A stretch of 64,000 nucleotides of DNA, from NCBI RefSeq assembly GCF_963422225.1, contig NZ_OY728607.1, forward strand, positions 124,001 to 188,000, read 5' to 3'. This stretch comes from Candidatus Trichorickettsia mobilis (GTDB lineage: Bacteria > Pseudomonadota > Alphaproteobacteria > Rickettsiales > Rickettsiaceae). This document shows, in pieces, positions 56,686 to 64,000 of the stretch (its first letter is position 1; every line of letters begins with the position of its first letter). A program made the translations under genes and the position numbers. The notes beneath the pieces were generated by a model. It made no database searches, had not been told where the DNA came from, and was given only the letters and a program-made list of their open reading frames with translations.

Positions 56686-56865
56686 GACATTGTTTTATAG
56701 TATTTGTAATTTATATTTAGTTATCCTGAACTTGACAGTCATCATGAACAGGTTTTACAGGGACTAGTTATGAATTGACATAAACATAGTTCTTCTGCGT
56801 AATAGCAATTTTTAAAATAATGCTAGCACATACTTAAAGAATGTAAAAGTTTTAAGGCTCAATAA

Positions 56866-57819
56866 ATGCAAGTTTATAATTTTATATTGCCACAATATTT
56901 AAATAATACCAGATTAGATAAAGCTTTGAATTTACTGATGGTTGATACCTCAAGGAATCAGATCCAGAAAGCAATTAGAGGTAATCGAGTAACAGTAAAT
57001 AACCAGCCGGCTATTGATATGTCCTGGAAAATTAAAGAACATGATGTAATCACGATTAATCTACAGGAAGTCATTCATAAATTGCCACAACCAACTGCTA
57101 TAGAGCTGGATATAATTTATGAAGATGAAGATCTAATGGTAATTAATAAACCAAGCGGATTAACAGTACACCCTGGAGCAGGTAATCATCAGGATACATT
57201 AGTAAATGCTTTGCTGCACTATACTAATGCATTGTCGGATGTTGGTGAATCTACCAGGCCTGGGATAGTTCATCGTCTAGATAAAGATACTTCCGGATTA
57301 ATGGTAGTAGCCAAAAACAATTTTACCCATAATCAGCTGGCAGCTCAAATTGTTGAGCGTTCATTAGTGCGTAAATACAAAGCACTAATATGGGGAAGAT
57401 TAAATCCGACAACAGGAGTAATCCATGGCAATATTGCTAGAAGTAGAATGGATAGAATCAAAATGACAATTGTGAAAGCTGGTGGTAAATATGCTACTAC
57501 TTACTATCATACTGAAAGCATATTATTGGATGGTCTGATAAGTATGGTAGAATGTAAATTAGACACTGGTAGAACTCATCAAATCAGAGTGCATCTTAGC
57601 CATGTTGGACATTCAGTTGTTGGCGATCAGCTATATGGTCATAATCAGCGCAAAATTGCTGGTTGTCCTCAAGCGTTGCATGATGAGCTATTAAATTTCA
57701 AACGTCAAGCTTTGCATTCGTGGTATATTGAATTTCTTCATCCGCGTACTGATCAGTGCCTATCTTTCCAAATTGCCCTTGCAACTGATATACAACAGCT
57801 TATTAATCATCTTAATTAG
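56866..57819 (+). CDS. rluD: 23S rRNA pseudouridine synthase RluD
   Basis: 317 aa. An N-terminal S4 RNA-binding domain (RLDKALNLLMVDTSRNQIQKAIRGNRVTVNN) precedes the RluA-family catalytic domain with GIVHRLDKDTSGLMVVAK; the catalytic residue is Asp139, the same number as in E. coli RluD. The other family motifs KPSGLTVHPGAG and LDTGRTHQIRVHLSHVGHSVVGD are present. RluC is the main alternative; the S4 layout and length favour RluD. Confidence 0.9.
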   Translation: MQVYNFILPQYLNNTRLDKALNLLMVDTSRNQIQKAIRGNRVTVNNQPAIDMSWKIKEHDVITINLQEVIHKLPQPTAIELDIIYEDEDLMVINKPSGLTVHPGAGNHQDTLVNALLHYTNALSDVGESTRPGIVHRLDKDTSGLMVVAKNNFTHNQLAAQIVERSLVRKYKALIWGRLNPTTGVIHGNIARSRMDRIKMTIVKAGGKYATTYYHTESILLDGLISMVECKLDTGRTHQIRVHLSHVGHSVVGDQLYGHNQRKIAGCPQALHDELLNFKRQALHSWYIEFLHPRTDQCLSFQIALATDIQQLINHLN

Positions 57820-57937
57820 AGCTCTGTGGTATTATAAATATTTTAATTGATAACTCGCGCGTTAAATATTATACCCTTGAAAAACCATGAGAAATTAGCT
57901 TTAATAGAAGTATAGTTTATTAGAATAAGGGGGAAAT

Positions 57938-58195
57938 ATGAAAAATGATCCACGTGCCTTAGCACAGGCTCAAGCAATAAAAGAAGGTATAGTTAATTTG
58001 CGTACAATGATAGCTGAAGCTAGTTGTGTTCCCTCTAGCTTCCTACCTACTCTGAACAATAAGTTCCAAGAAGTGGCTAAGAAATGCTATATACCTGAAA
58101 ACATAAGCATATTAACACATGATGCACAAGTTCATGCAGACCAATATTTAACAGACTTGCTTGGCAATTATTATTCATATTTACAAGAAATGTAG
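57938..58195 (+). CDS. Hypothetical protein, 85 aa
   Basis: Good RBS (AAGGGGGAAAT) and clear ATG. The protein (MKNDPRALAQAQAIKEGIVNLRTMIAEAS ... GNYYSYLQEM) looks helical and soluble with two Cys; no family recognised. The gene lies downstream of rluD in the same direction and ahead of a repeat. It may be Rickettsiales-specific. Confidence 0.6.
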   Translation: MKNDPRALAQAQAIKEGIVNLRTMIAEASCVPSSFLPTLNNKFQEVAKKCYIPENISILTHDAQVHADQYLTDLLGNYYSYLQEM

Positions 58196-58294
58196 CTAGT
58201 CGCTGTCGTGAAATAGGCCAAACCGTCTTAAAGCTACAATTGACACCGTCGAGTTAAATAAATTAACCTTTAAAATCCCATACCATTGTTTTAG

Positions 58295-58459
58295 GAGAAC
58301 GTTCAATGAACTGTGTCAATTAAAGCAAGGCTCGTCTGAGCTAAGACCACGTTAGTGGTCAAAGCAATTCAGTCAATTTATTGACCCGCCGAGTTTTTCT
58401 GGATTGCTTCGCCTTCGGCTCAAGCAAGACGATTTGACACAGTTCATTGAACACTCTCT
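58295..58459. repeat. Palindromic element (CATTGCGAG family), copy P8
   Basis: Ends GAGAACGTTCAATGAACTG and its complement ACAGTTCATTGAACACTCTCT, inner CAAAGCAATTCAG / CTGGATTGCTTCG. It also carries GACCACGTTAGTGGTC. Same end type as copy P2 at 22098. It lies just downstream of the DUF1150-like remnant on the minus strand. Confidence 0.82.
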
Positions 58460-58471
58460 AGTAACTCATTG

Positions 58472-58600
58472 TCATTTGATAGAATTGCTATTAGTCTTTA
58501 CTATATATGAGACATGACTTATGCCATAAGCAGCTAAATTTAATTCATTGGTTTTTTTAATATGAATTAGTTGTTCTATTATCTCTAAATCTTTATACAT
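58472..58600 (-). pseudogene. Short DUF1150-like remnant
   Basis: 42 codons (MYKDLEIIEQLIHIKKTNEL then NLAAYGISHVSYIVKTN) ending 13 bases before palindrome P8. The middle resembles the conserved LAALGxxHVAYV of the alphaproteobacterial DUF1150 family, whose members are about 70-80 aa. The C-terminal half is missing, and the repeat on that side may be the cause. It could also be a real micro-protein. Confidence 0.35.
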
Positions 58601-58716
58601 ATTGATAATCCATTATATAATCACTGGATTACCCCATGCCGCCTACTGGTGTTTTCGATGATGGACATTTGCAAGCGGCGGCTCGTGATGACGACGTAAG
58701 GAGTAAAACTATGAAA

Positions 58717-60186
58717 TTACATTTTGATATCTTCAGCAACCCATTCTTTTTCATTGTTGTTATATTTTAAGATACGTGGCTTGGCATCGATAGTATCAAA
58801 GGTTATATCGCCAATTAATTGTTCTTGGGATGAAATAAAACCAGCATCATTAGATTGAAATGCTGGGAAATAAGGTTGATAATTCTTGAATTGTACGTTA
58901 ATAAATTTTTGTTTGGTTATTTCTGGCACATAAGTGATCAGTTCGTTTAAATTAGTAATCTTTTTTCCTGCAATAATATTTATCACCAATCGATAAAAAT
59001 TTCGATCATCCTGAATAAAGCTAACTGGGATGCTGCTAAAGCTACTGCCAGTTTGTACATTCATAATACTAACAGCATGTAATGGAATGCCCGTCTTGGC
59101 GCTAGTAAAATCGTCAGCCTCAAAAAAAGTTGCGCCAGCAAAATTGATCATTTTTTCTATTTTATTGTGATTAACATCATACAAAGCTATGGTTTTTTCT
59201 ATTCTTTGACCATCACGATAAATAATAAGTTTAACCATATCTGCTTTTGCATTATCCATTGCCTGATCTAGGACAGCTAAGCTACCACCTAATGGTTTAC
59301 CGTTAATTTCCCAGATAATGTCACCTGCTTGTAACAAACCTTCTGCTGGCGAACCGGGGATAAGGTTACGGATGGATACAGCTCTGTTCCGAGCATCAGG
59401 AAATGTTTTCAGAAATGCATCCATTTCGCTTTTAGGGAAGTTACGGTGTTTTACAGCTTTATCCAAAGAGTGAAGCTCGGTGATGATACCACAATGTTTT
59501 CTTACTGGAATTATCTCATCTTTGAGACTGGTTAAAGCATGTTGGACATATGCGCCGTTCAGGGCAAATACATAAGTTTTGCCGCCACCATATAACACGC
59601 CGATAGCTTCATTTTTTTTGTTTAATACCGGCGAACCGCTAGCACCACCAGCAGAATTAAGATTAATTACGTAAGAACATTGCGGCATTTCTCCGTTAAT
59701 TTCATACAGACCTGAGACATATCCGGTATGAAATGAGAAATCCTGTCCTTCAGTATTGCCTACTACCAGTACGCTTTCATTTTGTTTTGGCGGCGTTTTG
59801 GCAAAGATGATTTGCGTGGCCTCAGCTGGTATATCTTGTGGATCTACCATTAAAATAGCATAATCCTGCCACATATCATAATATACTAATTTGGCTTCAG
59901 ATTGCTGACCATTATAAAAAGTGACAAAGTAATTACCTATGGATGCTCTGCCGACTACGTGAGCATTGGTAACAATAAATCCGCTTTTGTCGGTAATAAA
60001 TCCTGTGCCAGTCCAGCTTCCTACATGACGGTAAGCTGATACCGCTACTCTACTATTAATAGTTACAATAGCTTTTTTTGCCTGTTCTAAAACAGTCGAG
60101 CTAACCTCAGGGCTTGCACTTACAGTAAAACTTGTCCATAAAACTATAAAAAATAAAAACTTTGTTAATTTTAATAATATCTGCAT
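58717..60186 (-). CDS. HtrA-like trypsin-fold serine protease with PDZ domain
   Basis: 489 aa from the ATG at 60186, chosen for AAGGA eight bases upstream; an in-frame Met at 60204 is possible. Signal peptide (MQILLKLTKFLFFIVLWTSFTVSA), then the catalytic triad His76 (VTNAHVV), Asp108 (QDYAILMVD) and Ser183 (GGASGSPV, replacing the usual GNSGGP). A PDZ-like domain follows near residues 265-330 (LIPGSPAEGLLQAGDIIWEING). It should work in the periplasm in protein quality control. The last 150 residues are unlike DegP. Confidence 0.87.
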   Translation of the reverse strand: MQILLKLTKFLFFIVLWTSFTVSASPEVSSTVLEQAKKAIVTINSRVAVSAYRHVGSWTGTGFITDKSGFIVTNAHVVGRASIGNYFVTFYNGQQSEAKLVYYDMWQDYAILMVDPQDIPAEATQIIFAKTPPKQNESVLVVGNTEGQDFSFHTGYVSGLYEINGEMPQCSYVINLNSAGGASGSPVLNKKNEAIGVLYGGGKTYVFALNGAYVQHALTSLKDEIIPVRKHCGIITELHSLDKAVKHRNFPKSEMDAFLKTFPDARNRAVSIRNLIPGSPAEGLLQAGDIIWEINGKPLGGSLAVLDQAMDNAKADMVKLIIYRDGQRIEKTIALYDVNHNKIEKMINFAGATFFEADDFTSAKTGIPLHAVSIMNVQTGSSFSSIPVSFIQDDRNFYRLVINIIAGKKITNLNELITYVPEITKQKFINVQFKNYQPYFPAFQSNDAGFISSQEQLIGDITFDTIDAKPRILKYNNNEKEWVAEDIKM

Positions 60187-60195
60187 TGAGCATTC

Positions 60196-60223
60196 CTTGT
60201 ACAATTGTCAATTAATACTATAT
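60196..60223 (+). promoter_or_regulatory. Heat-shock-like promoter motif, upstream copy
   Basis: CTTG and CTATAT separated by 18 bases, a layout resembling alphaproteobacterial RpoH promoters. It sits in a segment that is duplicated before dnaK (63016-63043) with the same spacing. Here it would drive the interrupted membrane-protein gene. Confidence 0.35.
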
Positions 60224-60705
60224 ACAAGACTTCGTATAATTAAAATAAAAAATACTTATGTTAATTTCTATATTGTCCTATATGGGTATAGCTTCTTTAT
60301 ATACTAAATATTTTAAGATTAAGTTTACACATTCTCTTCCCACTTCCTTGTCTTTGATTATCGTATTCTTATATATTTCTGCGATGATTGGGGCGTTATC
60401 TTTGGCCACTTATTTTTTGTATATTTTAGGTATAGCTAGCTTATTTATATATGCTTATTTGGATAGAAAAGAATTAACACTCTACTTACGGCAATATTTG
60501 CTTGAGATTACCGTTTTGCTTAGCGTTATTTTAATTTACGCCTTTTACACCAAGGATGCATATTTTAGTTCTTGGGATGATTTTTCACATTGGGGAGTAT
60601 TTAGTAAAGAACTACTATTAAGTAGCGCCATAGAAACAAAAACAATGCCGACATCAATATTGTTGTCGCATGCTCACTATCCAAGGGGACCTGCAATATA
60701 TCATT

Positions 60706-61613
60706 AGACCTCTTTCGAAACTCATTTACCAAGCTCCCAATTATATAAACCAGCAATTAAATTGAACCTAAGACCAAATCTTTTGCGTCTATTTCGATGC
60801 AATTATTTTAAAACGCTTTAACATAATTTATCACCGATAACATTTTCATTTAATACTCTGTCACTTGCTAAACTTCTATTATTTTTCTTATCTTCTTTAG
60901 TTAAAGCATTCTTTTTACTCTTTTTCTTTGGTAGCTCAGAATTTGTATGAATCTTCTGTAAGCCTTGATAACCAGTATCAGTAATCACTTTAACCTCAGG
61001 CAGTATATGGGTTCTTGATTCTTTAAATAATTTAAAATCATGACGCTTACCATTGGAAAAAGAAGTGCATATGACTCGTTTGCTTTTCTTATCTACTACT
61101 ATTTGAGTCTTTAACGTATGTCTTTTCTTTTTACCTGAGTAATAGTATTTCTGTTTTTTTGGGGTCGCTCTATAGGGCTTTCTGTAGCATCTATTAAAAC
61201 TAATTCATACTCCATACCGCTTTTAACTAGAGCCTTCTTACCTGGAAGAGCAAAATCCGGATGTTTTATTAGAGTGTCTTCAACAAAACGAATTGTTTTA
61301 AATGCACTGCTTTCGCTAACTCCATAATTCTTAGCTATATGAAAATAGGTACGGTATTCCCTTAAATATTCAAGTGTCATTAATAGGCTGTCTTCCATAC
61401 TAAGACTAGCTCTTCTGCCACCTTGGTACCTCCTATTTATTTGTTTCTCTGTCTTTAAAATCCCTACCATCTTTTCAAATGTACTATTTCTTACCCCTGT
61501 TAATCTTCTAAAATGCTCTTCCGATAAAATGCTTAAATTTTTATATCTCATATAGTTCTAAATTAAGTAAATTCGACTTTATAACATATTTAGTCCAGTT
61601 TCGAAAGAGGTCT
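60706..61613 (-). mobile_element. IS5-family (ISL2-like) insertion sequence, copy C
   Basis: 908 bp, same ends as copies A and B, flanked by ATT at 60703-60705 and 61614-61616. Compared with copy A, an 8-base block ATTTATCA has moved 27 bases within the transposase second frame, keeping the length unchanged. Confidence 0.92.
60818..61551 (-). pseudogene. IS5-family transposase, copy C (second frame truncated)
   Basis: Frame one (61551-61111) encodes the same protein as in copies A and B. Frame two starts normally (ITDTGYQG) but the displaced octamer shifts the frame after LNENVIG and stops at 60818, removing the last third including the basic C-terminus. The transposase is likely inactive, though the ends could still be moved in trans. 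Confidence 0.8.
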
Positions 61614-62964
61614 ATTATTTTATGTTAGCAGCTTCCAGTTATTCTGAGGCTACACTCTTACTGGCGCATTTTATTTTGCATTTAATTTTCTTGGCGCCAT
61701 TAATGGCTAATAGAAAATTTTGGCATAGTTTCTTTATAATTACTCCAATATTAGCAGTAATTATGTTGTATACCACAGGTATTAGGTCAATTTATAATGA
61801 CAGTACCATTGGTTTAATGTTTTGCACAATTATTGCTATCTATATTTTGGAGAGCAACAAAAAGAGAGCCATCATCACATCTTTGCCAATTTTTATATTG
61901 CTGCCCTTATTTAGAGAGATCGGTTTTATACTAGCTATGATTGCGGCATTAATGATTATTTTAAAAGAAATTAATGGATCAAAGCAATCAATTCAGTATC
62001 ATTTTATTCTTTATATTTTAATATTTGTGGCTCCTATTATAAGTAATTTTATTTGGGCTAATTATTTTAAAGCCACCCATAATTTTTTTGGCAGAACAGA
62101 ACATAGCTTTAGTAATTTATGGCTATTAATCAAATCATTTAATGAACAGAACCAACTGCTTGTCCTGCATTATCTTAAATTTTTGTTTAAATTTTTGATT
62201 CAAGAAGGAAGTTTAGTAACTTTAACGTTAATTGGCATTAGTTGGTATGCCGTGCGGAGAAGAAGTCGGGAATATATTCAAGAATATAAGTTTTATTTTA
62301 AAAGCGCTTTAATATTTTTTGTTACTTTTTGTCTTTGGAGACTATATCTGTATTTCTTTACTTTCTCTTATGTTGAAGCAATAAAAGCAGCGTCTTTAAT
62401 AAGATATTTAGGCTGCTATTGCTTAATCTTTGCAGTGATAGCTGCTGTATATATTAAAAAATGGTTGTCAGAGTATGATCTAAAGAGCAAAGAATTAGCT
62501 GCTTTACTATTAGTGTTCACCACATCTTTGTTAATTGTAATCAATAAAACAACACGAATAGAAACTAACGTAAGTTATTCACAACGAGAATTTATTTTAA
62601 ACGCTAAGAATACAAGTTTGTTAATTAAACAAGGTATAAAACCACAATTTGATTTTATCAATAAGAAAGAATTGTTTAGTTGTTTTTGGCTGAATTATGA
62701 AATGTCTCCGTATTTAAGTACCGAAGAGTTTAAAAAATGTGTTGCTGCTCCAATAAATTACGATCCAGAACATAAGGTGCTATTTCAGAATTTAAAGCAT
62801 GAGTATCTTGAAGAGTGTATTCATAACAAAGAAAATTGTAAGGTAAAATATTACCCATTTAACAATAAGGTAGAAATTTATTTTGATTAAGGCTTTAGCT
62901 GATAATCTAATGAAAGACACCATTAATAATATCTTTAAGGATGGCTTGTATAATGGTTTTCAAC

Positions 62965-63060
62965 AAAGATTATATAAAATTTTGTTAATTTTAATAATTT
63001 TTGCATTGAGCAACTCTTGTAAAATCGTGTATCAACACTATATCTAAGCTTATAGCTAAC
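62965..63060. repeat. Diverged duplicate of the htrA 5' end and upstream region
   Basis: This stretch matches 60150-60250: TTTGTTAATTTTAATAAT, TGCATTGAGCA, CTTGTA and CACTATAT / TACTATAT. On the minus strand it holds a second copy of the first codons of the HtrA-like gene (MQKLLKLTKF from 63006). The two copies flank the membrane-protein gene and its IS. Confidence 0.8.
63016..63043 (+). promoter_or_regulatory. Putative RpoH-type promoter of dnaK
   Basis: CTTG (63016-63019) and CTATAT (63038-63043) with an 18-base spacer, about 60 bases before the dnaK start. The same pair with the same spacing is conserved in the duplicate at 60196. Heat-shock control of dnaK is expected; the match is partial. 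Confidence 0.45.
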
Positions 63061-63104
63061 TAAAATAAAAATTTAGTAATTTAAATATATTATTTGAGGA
63101 ATTC

Positions 63105-64000
63105 ATGGGAAAAGTAATAGGGATAGATTTAGGTACAACTAATTCTTGTGTTGCAGTTATGGAAGGTAAAGAGCCAAGGGTGATACCTAACGCTGAAGGA
63201 GCAAGAATCACCCCGTCAATAGTTGCATTTGCCGCTAACGGTGAAATATTAATAGGAGATCCGGCTAAAAGACAGGCGGTGACTAATCCAAAGCGCACAT
63301 TATATGCCATTAAACGATTGATGGGTAGAACATTTAATGATCCAATGGTAAAAAAAGATCAGGATTTGGTGCCTTATACTATAGTAAAAGCTGATAATAG
63401 CGATGCTTGGGTTGAGGTAGATGGTAAAAAATATTCTCCAAGTCAAATTAGTGCATATATATTGCAGAAGATGAAAGAAACTGCTGAAAACTATTTAGGA
63501 GAGAAAGTAACTCAGGCGATTGTTACCGTACCAGCATATTTTAACGACGCTCAGCGTCAGGCGACCAAAGATGCCGGCAGAATAGCTGGCCTTGAGGTAT
63601 TGCGGATTATTAATGAACCAACTGCAGCAGCCCTTGCTTACGGCTTTGATAAATCTGGAAGTAAAACAATTGTAGTTTATGATTTGGGTGGCGGAACTTT
63701 TGATGTATCAATTTTAGAGATTGGCGAAGGTGTATTTGAAGTTAAAGCGACAAATGGTGATACTTTTCTGGGAGGAGAGGATTTTGACATTAGAGTTCTT
63801 GATTATTTACTGGAAGAATTTAAAAAAGAAAGTGGTCTTGATTTAAGGAAAGACCCGCTAGCGTTGCAACGTCTGAGAGAAGCCGCGGAAAAGGCCAAAA
63901 AAGAGTTGTCATCAACACAGCAGACAGAAATTAATTTACCTTATATTACCGCGGATAGTAATGGTCCTAAACATTTGAATATTAAACTGACTAGAGCAAA
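63105..64000 (+). CDS. dnaK: Chaperone DnaK (3' end outside window)
   Basis: 298 codons visible from the ATG at 63105 (RBS TTTGAGGAATTC). Hsp70 signatures are [45 protein letters not shown] and [15 protein letters not shown]. The sequence up to the window edge is uninterrupted and covers most of the ATPase domain. It folds and protects proteins with DnaJ and GrpE. Convention in Rickettsiales would place dnaJ next, outside the window. Confidence 0.98.
   Translation, partial: MGKVIGIDLGTTNSCVAVMEGKEPRVIPNAEGARITPSIVAFAANGEILIGDPAKRQAVTNPKRTLYAIKRLMGRTFNDPMVKKDQDLVPYTIVKADNSDAWVEVDGKKYSPSQISAYILQKMKETAENYLGEKVTQAIVTVPAYFNDAQRQATKDAGRIAGLEVLRIINEPTAAALAYGFDKSGSKTIVVYDLGGGTFDVSILEIGEGVFEVKATNGDTFLGGEDFDIRVLDYLLEEFKKESGLDLRKDPLALQRLREAAEKAKKELSSTQQTEINLPYITADSNGPKHLNIKLTRA

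Larger units (their letters stand above)
60258..62890 (+). pseudogene. Polytopic membrane protein, GT-C glycosyltransferase-like, split by IS
   Basis: Two pieces, 60258-60705 and 61617-62890, rejoin in frame when the IS and one ATT are removed (...RGPAIYHYFMLAASS...), giving about 573 aa with roughly 12 membrane segments. The first outside loop contains SSWDDFSHWGVFSKELLLS; an acidic pair in this loop is typical of GT-C glycosyltransferases that use polyprenyl-linked sugars. The soluble C-terminus has four cysteines. The precise donor and acceptor are unknown. The insertion is clean, so inactivation is recent. Confidence 0.75.

Noticed and set aside
1-64000. tRNA, rRNA and riboswitch genes
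   Set aside because: Intergenic stretches were read on both strands; none showed a convincing cloverleaf, rRNA segment or known riboswitch core. A covariance-model search would settle this.

Overview
The window is AT-rich DNA from an alphaproteobacterium of the order Rickettsiales, most likely a Rickettsiaceae endosymbiont. The evidence is gene content: an APRc-type retropepsin-like protease, propionyl-CoA carboxylase, a rickettsial FadB with inverted domain order, an alpha-2-macroglobulin, CcmB, TatC next to SerS, TamA/TamB, MltG and a nearly contiguous dcw cluster. A full-length flagellar hook gene (flgE) is unusual for classical Rickettsia and points to one of the flagellar-gene-bearing relatives (for example Trichorickettsia/Megaira-like protist symbionts). 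The genus is inference. I see no tRNA, rRNA or CRISPR array.

Layout. 1-6150: amidase (cut by the left edge), lepB-rnc, a DUF2670-like protein, ccmB, tatC-serS. 6150-12010: a decayed accessory island holding two related secreted-protein pseudogenes, each split by an insertion sequence (IS), a frameshifted T4-type lysozyme gene, two copies of a 908-bp IS5-family element and one IS630 element. 12010-28790: a dioxygenase-fold protein, typA, higBA, an RNA m5U methyltransferase, tamA-tamB, a methyltransferase, a lytic transglycosylase, pccB-pccA. 29345-32437: flgE. 33030-40911: mraZ-rsmH-ftsL-ftsI-murE-murF-mraY. 41040-43770: queE, queC, an acetyltransferase, apaG. 44263-49929: alpha-2-macroglobulin. 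50325-53668: yajC-secD-Mth938-mltG. 53873-58195: aprc-fadB (minus strand), rluD and a small gene. 58470-64000: an HtrA-like protease, a membrane glycosyltransferase-like gene split by a third copy of the 908-bp IS, and the start of dnaK.

The most striking layer is the repeats. Almost every intergenic gap carries a palindromic element. Several families can be told apart: (1) a 908-bp IS with ends AGACCTCTTTCGAAACT, 3-bp ANT target duplications and an A AAA AAC frameshift site; (2) 142-146-bp MITEs (short non-autonomous elements) with almost the same ends and the same 3-bp target duplication, presumably mobilised by that IS; (3) a shorter element with related ends that supplies the mraZ stop codon; (4) 90-200-bp palindromes around CGTCATTGCGAG...CTCGCAATGACG; (5) a 64-bp palindrome inserted in frame in both tamB and ftsI; (6) a 140-bp palindrome between queE and queC with half copies elsewhere. 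One MITE sits exactly at a start codon, separating two genes that were about 4 bp apart and giving the downstream gene a new purine-rich leader.

Functionally, most intact genes concern the envelope: peptidoglycan synthesis and turnover, Sec/Tat/signal-peptidase export, outer-membrane assembly and surface or periplasmic defence. A few metabolic genes (propionyl-CoA carboxylase, FadB, queuosine precursor synthesis) and housekeeping genes complete the set.
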